A DNA stretch of 64,000 nt from assembly GCA_032433595.1 (NCBI GenBank), contig JASWJB010000190.1, forward strand, positions 20,600-84,599, written 5' to 3'. The translations under genes were made by a program, and so were the position numbers. Shown here piece after piece: positions 13,007 to 25,138 of the stretch. A model generated the notes under the pieces. It did not search any database, was not told where the DNA came from, and worked only from the letters and a program-made list of their open reading frames with translations. How positions within the stretch are numbered: position 1 is the first letter of the stretch; the number at the start of each line of letters is the position of its first letter. Source of the stretch: Conoideocrella luteorostrata (lineage: Eukaryota > Ascomycota > Sordariomycetes > Hypocreales > Clavicipitaceae).

Positions 13007-15283
13007 GACGTTTGGCGGAGCGCATATCAGTTTTTGGTCTGGGAAAGCCTCTCTTTTGGAGTCGCAAACGACGCGGCACCGTTCGCCTCGGAATGCGTGG
13101 ATAGCACTCTGCCGGGCCACAGACGTTGTAATCTTGAGCTGACGAGCTGGCAACGGCCGATACCACCATCGCAACGGGGCTGCGCGAGAACAACAGCAGA
13201 ACAAAATAGAACTTCGATCAAGCCCACTATCTGCAGCACGCCGTATGATTGTTGGGCACAAAGATGGCGCCACTGGTCGGGACACCTGGCAAGCACAAGT
13301 CAGGCCAGGCCTCCGTGCTCATTTCCTGCTTTACGTCTTTTCCCGACAACAGAAAGCCACTTGAACCCGGTAACTAGTTCACGGCGCCGTCGCCGGCGAT
13401 GCATTTCCAGTACATAGATACGATGGGTTACTTTACAGAAACAACACTGACTGGATACGGAGTACTGTTTGCACCACACGACTCGTTCGTGCACCGCAAC
13501 CCCAGCATACTCCGTACTGGTGCAGATGCCCAGATTCCTCCACCAAACCCCACACAGCCTAACGGGCTTGTTCTGGAAGGCCAAGTGGAGAGCCAAGAAG
13601 ACCTTGAGATAAGCGGCGTAATAAGAGCTGCCTTTCCGGCCTTTTGTCAGCAGAAGGGGTCTTGGCCTCTCCGCCGTTGCCCACTATTGCACCAGGTTAC
13701 TGATACGCACTGGTCTCACTTAGTCACAACATACGTACGGAGTACGTCGTGGTTAACGACGGGAGAATTAGCGTGCTTACATGGTCCCCCGCGGTGGCAG
13801 TGCGCGTTCAATTATTGGATGGACCGACGGAGGCAGGGAGGATACAGGATACCACGCGACCACGATGCTACTCCATTCTGCCTGGAGAGAACTCTCGGTG
13901 TTGAACCGCCTCGATCGTGTTTTGGTGTCCAGGCAGCCAGGTTCCCCAGGCGCGAGGGGGGTTTTCCCGCGCGAAGCGGTCCACGCCTACTACTACGTAA
14001 AGTCCGGACTATATACAACACGAGTCCGGGGGGAAGGTAAAATCCCGGGAAACTAGGAAAGACTGCCTTGGCGGCCGACTCTCTAAAAAATCGTATTGGA
14101 GATGCAGCCTGTGGTGAGGCAAGCAGACACACGAAGGGACCCCACACGACGCAGGTGAATGGCAAACGAGGCTTATTGTACATAGACAGCGCTATGTGTG
14201 CAAACCCACAAAGCCAATCCGTCAGCTGGGCCCCGTCGTGGTCAGGCTGGAGGATAAGCTTGTCTGCAGCGCGAGATAGTGGTGGCAAGATGGGTGCAGC
14301 CCATGCATCTGGTATCAAATGGCGCAGCCAGGGGTGCGGCAGATAAAATGCGATTCGAGCTCCTGGCGCCTCCCGGCATCTGCTCATTTAGGTGCCAAGC
14401 AAGATGGACTCATGCATCCATCGTGGCATATTCTACTCCGTGCAGAGTAGTGCTACAAACGTCATGAAATGTACTCTGTACTGGCAAACATGCCTGCGCA
14501 AGATCCCGATTTCCCTTCTCACCACGGAGTACGGAGTATAAGAAGCCACAAAAAGATCTTGCCCCTGCCAAAGTTCTTGGCAAGCATCTCTGCCAATACC
14601 AGCTGTTGTGGCTGTCAGCCATGTGCATCAACAAATAGAAACAAATAGATTGTGCATTTGGCAGCCCTGCCGACCGATAGAGGAACGGAGGTTTATTTGT
14701 CGTCAACTATGAGAATGGCTATATAATTATGGTCTTATGAGGCTGCAGAAGTGGGAGTAAGGGTGGAATTTGATTATGCCGCGAGATGGATGATAAAGTG
14801 ATAAAGCCATCGTTGTATGACTATATGTCTGTGTGGACATTCCACAGCCCGCATCAGATTTCTTGGCACGCCCGGTGCTCATGAATCTGTCGAAGTGGAG
14901 GGGAAGATGATAAACCCACGACACCAGTAGTCACCCAAACGCGAGGGCATTGACAGCTGTAGATGCTCAGAGTACTCCGTAGTCCGCAAGATGCATGGCT
15001 TTGTCAGGGGCGCGCGCCGCGACATCCCGGGCCGACGTGCCAGATGCGCTGGTTTGGTGTCAAAATTGGTTTACCAGGAAAGGGTCGGGGTGATTACGCC
15101 AGCGATCTGTTTACTTTGGACGAATATATATATAGTAAGGAGCAGGGTTTGCGGGTCGTCGGCAAGAGCTATGGCATCGCGAGTTAGCTCGGACCAAGTA
15201 CGGAGTATTTGCTCATGTTTTTGCACTCGCACTCACAAACCTCAGGGCCGGGTGCTGCATTTTAAAACCACCTCGGACAATTG

Positions 15284-15355
15284 TTCAGCCTTTTTTATTT
15301 TTATTTATTTATTTATTAATTAGATTTTTTTTTTAAAACAAAAAAAAAAACTAAA
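15284..15355. repeat. AT-only low-complexity block
   Basis: TTTA-type tandem units give way to a T run, then AAAAC and an A run. The T run and A run can pair to form an imperfect hairpin. No coding potential. Confidence 0.8.
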
Positions 15356-16818
15356 ATTTGTCAGTTGGCGTGACCCGATTTCCACGGCTCAACTGTTTTC
15401 CAGCGATGACTAGTATTCCCTTCCCTCTGCGCAGTACTCGGTACTCCGTGCAATATCCTACCATACGCCTTGACGCGACTGCCTATCTCTCCTTTCATCC
15501 CCTGATGCTCTGTCAGCATTGTCTCTTTGCAAAAGTCGAGGTCGGTATAAGCATGCATGCGTGCATGCACTAGTTAATCAGTTGGTGCAAGAAGTCTCTC
15601 CGGCGGCAACGCAGCTCGGCACCTGTGCCGGAACGGTCGGTAGGTGAGACTCGCAGCGTAGCCAGGGCCAAAAACCCCGAGCAGATGTCATACTACATTC
15701 TTGATACGGTAGCCATGTAACTAACCAACTGCCACCGCCATGACCATGAACACCGGGCGTAGCGCAACTGAATGGGCGGATGACTTGCGAGATAATCTCC
15801 GCGGGAATGCGGCACGCATATGTCGCGATGCACAGCGTCCAGGGGCTTCGACTGTTTGAGATTTCCCACCCTTGCGAGCTGGGAGTCACGACACCAGGAC
15901 TATTCGGTTTGCGTCAAATCTCTATATCCAGCATCCAAATATCCAAATATCCAGGGGTGCACGGCGCACAGGACGTTTAACCAAAACACCAGGTCGGGTT
16001 GTTGTGAGCGTATGTCGCTGATGCTGGCCTTTCTGCGGTGCGGTCGCTCGCCTTGATTGTTGTCGTATGAGAATAGGCAATTGTCCTGAACGCCATTGCT
16101 TGGCAATCTCGTGAGAATGGGCTCATAGCGAATTGATTATCTGCTATGCAGCACTTTAAATTTAGACTGCATTGCTGTAAGGGACGCGCGGGGAGCGAAT
16201 TCGTCCGATCTGTCTGTGGTTTGAGTTGTGAGTGTTTCGTCGCAACTATCGCACAGCCAAACGACACCGTCTCATCACATCTATTTTCGTGCAGTAAATA
16301 CAATTGAGCCAAACTTAGCTGCTGTGTGGATAGACATGTCATTCTTTTTTTTTTTTTTTTTTTATAATTCGACGCGACCCTGGGTGAATACTCTATTGGT
16401 TAACCCGGCTGTATAAAGCCTCGCATCCAGGTGAGTGCCAGCTGCGTCAGAGAGACGCATCGTTTGTGGAGATTGTTCCAGGGACTAACTGCCACATGAT
16501 AAGTGGAGGACACGCTCTCAATATAGACGTTGCTGCGGGCCATGTATGTACTCGTATTCAAGATGAGTGACGTTCAGTCCACGCAACCGAAGTGAATGGC
16601 ATCTCGATATCCAGCTCCGTGGCGGTCGGTGGCTCATCAGGGTTTGTCTTGCAAGGCATGGCAACATATCAAGGAAGAAGCTACCAAAGTATCTGGATGC
16701 TCGCAACGTACGCAACGTAGCAGATAAATCTGCTCCCCTGCATTCTCAACCCCCAGATCTCGCTTCGACAGCATCTATATGGGGGGCGGGGGGCTATATC
16801 ACCAGCAACGTATTTGAG

Positions 16819-16863
16819 ACGACGACGACGACAACAACAACAGCAGCAACAGCAACAACAACA
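16819..16863 (+). repeat. Trinucleotide repeat, ACG/ACA/GCA units
   Basis: About 15 triplets of ACG, ACA and AGC type in tandem. They extend a 161-codon ORF that reads as poly-Thr/Ala and otherwise has no protein-like signal, so I treat this as a simple repeat in non-coding DNA. Confidence 0.8.
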
Positions 16864-18330
16864 GGGAGACCCTTGACGAAACGTACATCATTCCGTCTGA
16901 ACGGAGCTATAGTTCACCGGAATGCAACTAACAGCCTATACTATAAGCCAGGCCAGCAGCCTCCATGGTTCTTAATATCCTCAAACATCGCTCTGCGCAT
17001 CAATTCAATCTCACCTGCACTACGTCGCAGGTGCGGCCATATCTCCGAATAATACATGCCAGGTTGCCAGGTTGCAAGACCAATCAGACCCCAAGATCTG
17101 AGCATCCAGATCTCACACCTACCTAGTCCGTGAGTCGCAATCCCCTGAACGCACAGCCATGACATGCGGGGAGATTCTTCCAGGCGTCCCTGCCCACGGC
17201 ACCAAAATAACTATTTGAACCTGCTGTGGCCCGTCCGGCCCGTACGGAGGAACGGACCAGACGACTCCATTGAGCAACCGCAGTCAACTCTGCCAATGCT
17301 ACTACGCCAAGGGCGCTCCCCTTTTATTGTTCCAAAACACGTCTTCTACACGGGATGATGAATAGCTACTGCAAAGTCAGGTTCGTGGAGAGTCTGCCAT
17401 CCCGTCTTCCGTCTTACTCTAGGCCCTGCGTCACAGCCCCAGCTGTTCACGACAAGTCTCTCCGGGGGATCTGCAAGCTGACGGCAGGGGCTGCTGCGCT
17501 CACCCGGCCTTGCTGTGCTGGCGCGCCACTTCTACCGTCGAAATTAGGTATGCCACGACAAAGGAAAAAAAAAACTCCAAAAAAACCCGGCAGAGGTTTA
17601 TGGTAAATTTGGGGATAGCGGCCGATTTTATATAAAGCACCACGTCCTGAGGAAGACGCTAGTGCCCAGAATTCGAAAGAAGGATAGTCTCACACGCAGA
17701 GCCGTAGACAGGAGAGGAACGCGGTGAAACTGCTCTGGGAAGTGGAGAGCAAGATCAGTCAAGAGAGGAGCATAGCTCTGCGAGACGGAACGAAAGATGA
17801 CATGCGTGCCGGGTAGTACGTGCAAATGACTACAAGTAACAGATGCCGGAGTAGCTATGCTGAGAACCGAGAGGGCCTAGTATCACTGGACCCGTGGTAA
17901 GGGGCATCGGCGACAAGGGCAGACACAGCACGCAGGGTTTCAGGGGTGGTGCTGAAAATCTCCGTGGTATTAGTCAAGGCGAAGGGTTGCGCAGAGCTCC
18001 GGGCAGCCGGATGGCATTGCATAAACGAAATGTGCGGAGTGGCAGGATACTAACTCGAGAGAATGACCGGAATACAGTAGCACGGGAACAGGAACAGGAA
18101 CTTGGTTGAGATCAGTTCATAGCTTGCATATTCATATGCACAATACATCTATATCAACGGAATTAACGCGGCCGGGCGCCTTGCTCCCCAAATCACAGTT
18201 TTTGTCATCGTAATACATCCTAAAATATGTAAGAAATTTTCTGCTCCATGCTCCTTGTGTCGTCAAAAACTCCTTGTGTCATAAAAAACACCCCAACTCC
18301 GTCATCAATGCAAAAAAAAGCCGAGGCTCA

Positions 18331-20216
18331 TTACTGGGTGACCCGTAGGTAATATACACCATTTGTATCCGGCACATATCTCAAGGTTGTTGTCTCAGGG
18401 AAAAGAGAGGCAAGCTCCCTCTCGTTACACATGACAGCACGATAGCTCAAATCGCACATGACAGACCGCAGTAAAGTTGCCTCGCCAAAATGACTATGAT
18501 CTCGGACCATGACGGTGTTGGATAAGATGATGGAGATCGCGGCAAAGACCAGTTGCAAGCCCATAATCAGACAGAGCACAAGGTGTACATACACCCAATT
18601 GTTGATATCGAGGGTGATGCCCTTGAGAGGCATCTGACCAGTGGCATTGAGGTTGGAGTTGGACTGAGCAGTGGCCAGGATCACACCAGCCGCGAAGGCA
18701 CTAGTCGTGTATCCCATTGCTGTAGTATTGCCATTGCAAGGGGAGCCCACGAATGTTTCGGCTGGGTAGCTCTGGAACTGGATACGATCGGACGTGTTTG
18801 TGCCTAGGGGAGAAGAGCCATATCCCTGAAGAGCAATGGCTGCCGGTGCCATGAGTTTGAGCGTCTCGCCGAGTTGATGTTCCGGAATGACGGCATTGAC
18901 GACTGGGCCTATGCTGACATTGCACTTGTAGTACCATGGATCGACGTTGGATGCTTCAAGGGCATAAACAATGCTCCAGCCAACGTGCCGATCGTGCAGT
19001 GGATCCACAACAAATGTTGTCTGTAGAGGCCCATTCTTGGTCGGGACCTTGTACGTAGTGTTTTTAGAGTCAGCAACCGTGATCGAGTCCATATTTCCGC
19101 TGCCTCCCTTGGTAACCTGCCAGGATTGGCATGTCGCCAGGGTAGACACAGAGCGGTTGGATGCCGCCATCAAGTAGTATGATACGTTGGCCGGAGTGGA
19201 TTCGTAGAACCAAGAATAACATGCTGTGTTCACACAAGTAATGGGATAGCTGTCAGGATTGAAGATAGAGCCGGGTTGAGGGGGATTGACGATGTTGCTA
19301 GGGCCGCTTATGACGCCGGCCGCCAATCCAACCATTCCGTAGCTAAAGGGCCGAGTTTAGTCATTGCAATGTTTGCCTTTCATTTATGAGGGAGTTTACC
19401 TATTTGCAGTGTATCGAAGAGCATTCTCAATTTGGCTCTTGGACGTCGTCCCATTGTTTCCAACCAGCTTCAGTGTCTGGATAGTTGACAGGTCTGGTAC
19501 GGACACGACGCCTGGTCTTGTAGGAACGATCTTGTCAGCGCCGTTGACGTTGTATACTAGACCAATAGTTGCCAGTCCAATTTGGGCGGCCTGTCAAAAG
19601 GTTAACATCATGTGTTTTCGTAAAATTGACGGCGGGATCCTGATCTGGTATGCGACTAACCACATTGATAGACACCCAAATAATGACATATGCTCGGAGT
19701 GAATATCGCCTCGAAACATACATCAATCGTACCATCCGACTGATATTTTCGCTCTGAAGGATGAGATCAACCTATTCCCGGCCGGGCAGTCTGTTAGCTG
19801 TCCTCTGGAGTACACTGGATCGCTGCAATATCTGAGTTTACCTCGCGGGGTTTCCATTCCTGAAGATTCAGCACCCACCATCGCAGTGTGGCTACCATGT
19901 GCTTCAAGGAACTGGCGAGGTTCAAACTGAGGAGAATGGACAAGCCGACGATCAAGGTGTTAAACTCCTTCTTTTTGGACGTAACCATGGCCGTCTTGCT
20001 CGAATACTGCCAGAGTATCAAGTAGATGGATGCGCAGAGCGCCAGGGTAATAGCCCATCGTGTCAAGCAGGCTCCGAGCAGCTTTTGGAGCTGGCGACTT
20101 CTATGGAGTCGTTCATACGTGAAGCTTTGCGCCTGGCGCCTCAAGCGAAGAGATTGGATTGGCTTGATCAACTTGTCGGTCGAGGACTCCTTGACGCTCT
20201 CTGTGGGTGAGCCCAT
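18331..20216 (-). CDS. Multi-pass membrane protein of unknown function
   Basis: The exons are 20216-19842, 19771-19661, 19590-19400 and 19342-18331, giving 562 aa with phases 0, 0 and 2. All introns are 52-71 nt with GT...AG, and the joins are smooth (for example NALRYTANSYGMVGLAAGV). The start at 20216 (MGSPTESVKESS) is the first ATG in frame. A polar N-terminal tail is followed by two hydrophobic segments near residues 55-110 (ITLALCASIYLIL and NTLIVGLSILLSLNLA). A third spans the exon 2/3 join (AYVIIWVSINVAAQIGLATIGLVY). A long, largely extracytosolic loop with N-glycosylation sites (NVS, NRS, NTS, NTT) and several Cys follows. The last helix is LVLCLIMGLQLVFAAISIIL, ahead of a cytosolic tail. 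Similar architectures occur in expanded fungal families without known function. I recognise no catalytic motif. A plasma- or secretory-membrane role is inferred from topology only. Confidence 0.85.
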
Positions 20217-21534
20217 GACGCTGGTTAAATCACATCGCCTGCAATGACGATGGAGGGGGAAAGGAAAGGGTATATCCGGACAAGACACGAGTTGACGATC
20301 GCGGGAGGGTCGTTGGTGATATGTCTTGCGGTAAGGAAAGGTTGGCCATTACCAGTGGAGCCCAAACCGCAACCCTGTAAGCACACAAGCACTCTGATCT
20401 CATTTCTTACGGAACACAGCACTTTTCGCCTGTATTCTCCTGACCCCAGTCCCCGATTCGGACTCACATTTGGACACGTTCTAGCCCAACATCGGGAGCG
20501 AGCTTGATTTTTTTTGGTGCTGTGGGGCCGGCACTTTTGGCTTACTCTTGTCTGTGGCCGACGGCTGTTAACTGTGACTGGCAAAGACTGGGATCAGGTC
20601 CAGAAACGATCAACGCCACGGTCCACCCGGCTTGAGACTCTGACCGTCGTGGGTTGGACCCAGCGGACATGTTTGGCTATGGGTTGATGCTGTGTTGGCA
20701 CCATTCTGTACTGTCCTCTGCACAGTACTCCGTCCTCCGGTACGGAGTACAGAGCACCCATATGTGTGCCACATTGCTGACCATAAGCAACGTGAAGCAC
20801 AATTGGTGATCAAGCTGCCGTAATTGGGATGGGATCGTTAGTTGCTGCATGATTCAGCTGACAGCAGTTGAGCGACAAGGACGGCATATTGGAGGTCTTG
20901 GAGCACACCCCCGCATGTGTGCGGGTAAAGGTGATTTTCATTCGTCGCTTAAAATCTACCCGTTATCATGCATCTGGAGGGCATTCGACATCATTATGCA
21001 TCTCAATTTGAACCTGCAAGAGAGCGGGTGCCGAGCACACACGATCGCCATCTCATAGGGCCAGCCTGGAGGCCGCCGACTCGCGCAGCAATGAAATCCG
21101 TCTCCTTTGGGCAAGTGATTGCGCAAACGTTAAAATAGATCGTCGGCGATGGTGACAATGATGGGCGGCAATGGCCTGTAACGGCGCGAGAAGGTTTTCT
21201 TTTCGCAAAGACTGACTTGCTTCGACTCTAGAGAGCACAGCCCCCGGCGATGGTCCTATTTTGACTCGCTTGACGTCCAACATGGCACGGCGTGGGTGTG
21301 GTGGCGTCTGCCTCCAACCTGCCTGCCTGCTGCGAAGAGTTCGTGCTGTCTCCTCTGCAATATGAACCCAATAGTGTGCCTCTCCGTTGCTCTGTACTCC
21401 GTACTGCGTATTGTAGGTCGTTATCCGCCCGTGGCCGCTTACTGGCCGACCACCTGCATTGACCAATCTCAATCTCGCCAAAAGTTCAACAAGGTGTTAT
21501 TTCGGGACGACGAACAGCATGTGCCGTCCTGTAG

Positions 21535-21550
21535 TACGGAGTACTCCGTA
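21535..21550. repeat. Perfect 16-base palindrome of the TACGGAGT motif
   Basis: TACGGAGT is followed directly by ACTCCGTA, making a self-complementary 16-mer. It is the clearest member of the motif family scattered through non-coding DNA in this window. Confidence 0.9.
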
Positions 21551-22304
21551 GCTACTTCGTATTATTACTCCCTACGCAGGACTCCGCAGTGTCGCCCGCG
21601 TTTTAACATTAGGTAGAGTCACCGGCATGCTAAGCTTTCTGTTTCGTAGTGGCCGAGTTGGTTGCCGTCGATCTTGGCCGTATGGGGAGAAGTCTTGGCA
21701 CGGACAGGCATCATCGCATCGGCACCTTTCCGAACGCCAATATTCACAATTGGCCCCGTTGGCTGCCACAGACAGGAAAGCCACTCATCGCAAATATCGC
21801 GAATGATGCCGAGAGCTTTTTAGGTGAACAATCCGTGCCGAAGAGTTTTATTTGGACGACGGGTGTAATCGCTGCGCCTCCACACGAAGTCGGAGCATGC
21901 CACAGTTCAAAGGTACCTGGGGGAAACGGGGCGAGGGAAGCGGTTCTGCTGGCAAGAGCCAATCAATTGACTCCGCGCGGCATGCATGCATCTCAAATTT
22001 CCGTCGACGCAGAAATACAGTAATACAAATACATCCCAGCACAGAACTCACCCTCAACCAACACTCCGTTAAACCATGCACGTTTTAGTCACCCAATCTG
22101 CCCGTTCAATGATCAATCGCGCGGCGTACAAGTTTCTGGTTCCCGCTTCCTCCACGATGCCCAAATTCAACACGTCACCAAGTTAACATAAAACACAGCC
22201 ACCAGGTATTGTTCTCGTCTTTAATACCCGTCGCATTTATTCTCAAAACTTTGGCTGCTTAGCCCTAATACAGTAGCGCATGGGATCAATGAGACGCACC
22301 CACA

Positions 22305-22505
22305 TTAGTTTCCTCTGCTCATGCTCAGCCCTGTTCCGCTCCGGTAGAAATCTTCGGCGTGAGCCGAACTCGCATACCCTCCGTCATGGATCTTTAAAAG
22401 CGCAGCAAGTACTAAGTAGATAATGATATAGAGGATAGCTTCTATGAAGTCTACGATGCTGTTGGGAAATACTGATTCCGTGTTGCTGGCTACATTCGAT
22501 GACAT
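22305..22505 (-). CDS. Candidate small single-pass membrane protein, 66 aa
   Basis: An ATG-initiated ORF beginning MSSNVASNTESVFPNSIVDF, with a single hydrophobic helix (AILYIIIYLVLAALL) and a polar Ser/Gly tail. A short N-terminus, one helix and a soluble tail is a plausible microprotein layout. The surrounding DNA is gene-poor and AT-rich, and I know no homologue, so this may be chance. Confidence 0.25.
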   Translation of the reverse strand: MSSNVASNTESVFPNSIVDFIEAILYIIIYLVLAALLKIHDGGYASSAHAEDFYRSGTGLSMSRGN

Positions 22506-22556
22506 CTACAGCCGTTAGAAGCTGAGGTTTGACTGACTGCTAAATCTACGTGCGCA

Positions 22557-22559
22557 TAA

Positions 22560-22590
<31 letters not shown>

Positions 22591-22596
22591 CATATA
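22557..22596 (+). repeat. (CA)n(TA)n dinucleotide microsatellite
   Basis: CA repeats pass into TA repeats within about 40 bases. A poly-A run follows at about 22718-22733. Neither has an associated gene. Confidence 0.85.
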
Positions 22597-23559
22597 AAGG
22601 CCTCTGCACTCTATACCTATCTAGGGCAATAATAAGGTCGCAGTCATACATTAGTGCATAAATCATGCATCTCGTAATTACTGCTCCAGGCATCCCGTTC
22701 CTACACATTGTAAACCAAAAAAAAAAAAAAAAAGCATCTATCTACTTACTCAAATAATTAGGAATCAAAGAAACGCCTTTCCAACAAGAATTTATGTATG
22801 TAAGGGACCACCGGTGTCGGTCCTATCCATCTGTGTCGCTGCACTGTCCGTCAGTTGTGCTCCATGCATGTTCCGCGCAGAGTACACGATGAGTTTCTGG
22901 AAATGGGATACGTCATGCTAAGTAGGGCCATCAGCAATAATGGAATTTGAAGTAACATCAAAACGAAACACGCTTGTCCTTCTGGAACGAAATATGGTTT
23001 ACAGGCTTCGCTGTTTCCAGGCATCGCCAAATACTACTGGGAGAGAGTAGATACATGCTGACCATCCTGTAATGCTCTCACTTATGGCTTTGAACGGGGG
23101 CCTGTATATACGACATAATAGTAAGCCACGAGTAGGCTGGGTGATGAGTCCTATCTTGGACTTGGTTACGGCATCTAGCTTGCCTTGCCACGCATTTAGC
23201 CACCGCAGCCAAACAGTCCGGTAGTCGGTAAGACCCACAAGGATGACCGTCTATCATCTTCAAAAAGCTCGTTATGTCTAACAGAATCAGTCATGTCTTC
23301 TAAATCAAGATGTCAGATGCTCTGCAACATTGGTTCAGCATCATGAGTCTCCTCCTAAATCATCAGTACACTTCGTTGCGAAGAAGAAACGGGTCACTTA
23401 CCAAGCCCTGCGAAAGACAAACAATACATCCACGTACAGAATTCAATTTTGTTATTCAATTCTCCCGCTTAAATAAGCCGTGATAGATCGGTGGATCATT
23501 GTTTCTGTTGTTGACAAGTAGCTGTACACTGAGCGAGGCGAAGTCTTAAATTACATCGA

Positions 23560-24480
23560 TGGACAGATGGCTGCTAGGAATGTATGTCATTCTCCTGAGT
23601 TGCTTTCTTCCCGTGGCCCTCGTCTGGGGACTCTCATCCCCATCGCAAGAATAGGTAGAGGGGAAAATAACGGCTAATTGTCTTTCAATCGTAAAACGCC
23701 GGCCACAGGTGTTTTTGCTACAGGTCTACGGCGTTCGCCAATCGTCGAGCTCGGAAAGCACAGCGGTACCCGTGCTACACTCCAGAAACATACCATCCAT
23801 ATCAAAAATACCGTCTCCAGCAGAAGCCGTATTGAAGAGCTAGTTGATCCCATGTAAGCCGTTTCGCGCACTGCATAGATATGTTAGAAGGCCGCCCATG
23901 CTCCAAACGCCGACAAGTAGCCTCTAGCCATCAGCAAAGCCGTGCTTGATAGCGCTGTCTGTCATCGTAATGGTATCAGTGTAGCTCAATTCACCGTGGC
24001 CAGTCCGTAGTGCACGGCGAACTTTCTACCACGGCCATAGGAGCCGCGGTATTGCGGAAGCGTTGCGCCGTACGTAACCTTCTGATATCAGACACTGGAC
24101 CCATTGGTGGCGGTTGTTATCAAAGCCTTCAAATTTCGATAATTCGGCCCTCCAAGAATGAGTAAGAAAGTTGGTAGATCTGCCTTGAGCACGTCACCAC
24201 GCTAGATATAGCTTGCTGGTGCTTTGTACAACCTGTCAAGATCGACCTTGCTGTCTAATGAGGGACAGCTAAGCACTGTAAACAAACCGCGTGACCAGTT
24301 CCTGAATATGCTCCGTGTTCAGAAATTTCGGTATCATGATGGCCATCCCTGACAATAACGACTTCGGTAGTCTTCGTGACAGATGAACCGGCCGCGAGAG
24401 TCAAGCTGCGCTTTTAGACTCTAAGACGGCGCCCCAGGTAACGAACACGGTGGACCTTGTGAATAACTCCTGCCGTTGAG
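23560..24480 (-). pseudogene. Possible eroded coding remnant, unrecognised
   Basis: On the minus strand, short protein-like pieces appear in shifting frames, such as GDGIFDMDGMFLECSTGT, GATLPQYRGSYGRG and TDSAIKHGFADG, separated by stop codons. A run of this kind can be a decayed gene with frameshifts or C-to-T changes, or chance. I cannot name a family. Confidence 0.2.
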
Positions 24481-25138
24481 TTTTAGAATTATTGTCTAAT
24501 TGTCAGTAAATCCTTTCAGTCGCTCACAAGAACGAGGCTTTCCGCGTCGCCGTTTTCTCGAGTGAATGAAGAACAGTTGCTAGATGCGACAACAGAGGAG
24601 CAACAAGAGGGGGCACAAAGTAACACGGGACAAGTTAAACACTACATATTTATGAATTCCGCTGGTGCTATACAAGTTGTGCCCTTAATTACGCCGGTGA
24701 TACGCTCCATATATGGAACACTTCAGGCAATGAGCACGACTATCGCAACTCACAATTGCCCCCGTTCACCAATGTATATTGTACATGCCCTTTAATTTCT
24801 ATTGACAGCCTCCTGAAGCCTATTATCCTCATTTCGTTGGGCATTGCCATCCAGGTCGGGCACGCCGTGGCGTCTCTTCAATTCATCATCATGAAGTCCA
24901 AAGGGGTGGACGCACTAAGTTGTAACAATTTGTAAAGTAGGCTTTCATATTGAATGTCACGAGCGGTAATTCATCTTTCGCTCAAATCAGCACGGCTGTC
25001 TAGACTCCTAAATGCGTCTATTCCTTCCTCCAAGTTCTTTACGTAAGAAATTCAGTCAAGTCAACTCCTCACGCCAAAATATGCAAAAGACTGCTTAAAA
25101 GCCACACACCAAAGAAAAATCAACATCCGCTCCTCCAC

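Larger units (their letters stand above)
11983..18330. other. 6.3-kb gene-poor region rich in TACGGAGT motifs
   Basis: No gene was recognised. ORFs of up to 213 codons occur, but none has a domain, codon pattern or splice context I can defend, and several contain the motif. The region carries about ten exact copies of TACGGAGT or ACTCCGTA (near 12219, 12353, 12517, 13457, 13508, 13736, 14526, 14972, 15199) plus variants, an (A)n(GA)n microsatellite, an AT-rich block near 15.3 kb, and a trinucleotide repeat near 16.82 kb. It could be a decayed repeat region or a genuinely non-coding spacer. Confidence 0.5.
20217..25138. other. 4.9-kb gene-poor region
   Basis: No gene is firmly supported. The region contains TACGGAGT-type motifs (near 20745, 21397, and the 16-base palindrome at 21535), a CA/TA dinucleotide repeat at about 22560, a poly-A run at about 22718, one candidate 66-aa membrane ORF, and a 23.5-24.5 kb minus-strand stretch with short coding-like pieces in several frames broken by stops. 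Confidence 0.45.

Noticed and set aside
12843..13417. Several ORFs rich in Arg-Glu or Ser-Leu repeats
   Set aside because: Created by translation of the (AG)n microsatellite in all frames.
13399..14040. 213-codon plus-strand ORF, with a 191-codon minus-strand ORF at 13812-14387
   Set aside because: They overlap each other, contain TACGGAGT motifs and lack domain or splice support.
16567..17052. 161-codon ORF with a poly-Thr/Ala run
   Set aside because: The run is a trinucleotide microsatellite; the rest is not protein-like and no homology was recognised.
21640..21720. tRNA-like GTGGCCGAGTTGGTTG string
   Set aside because: Resembles a Leu/Ser tRNA D-arm, but no matching anticodon stem or T-arm with GGTTCGA follows.
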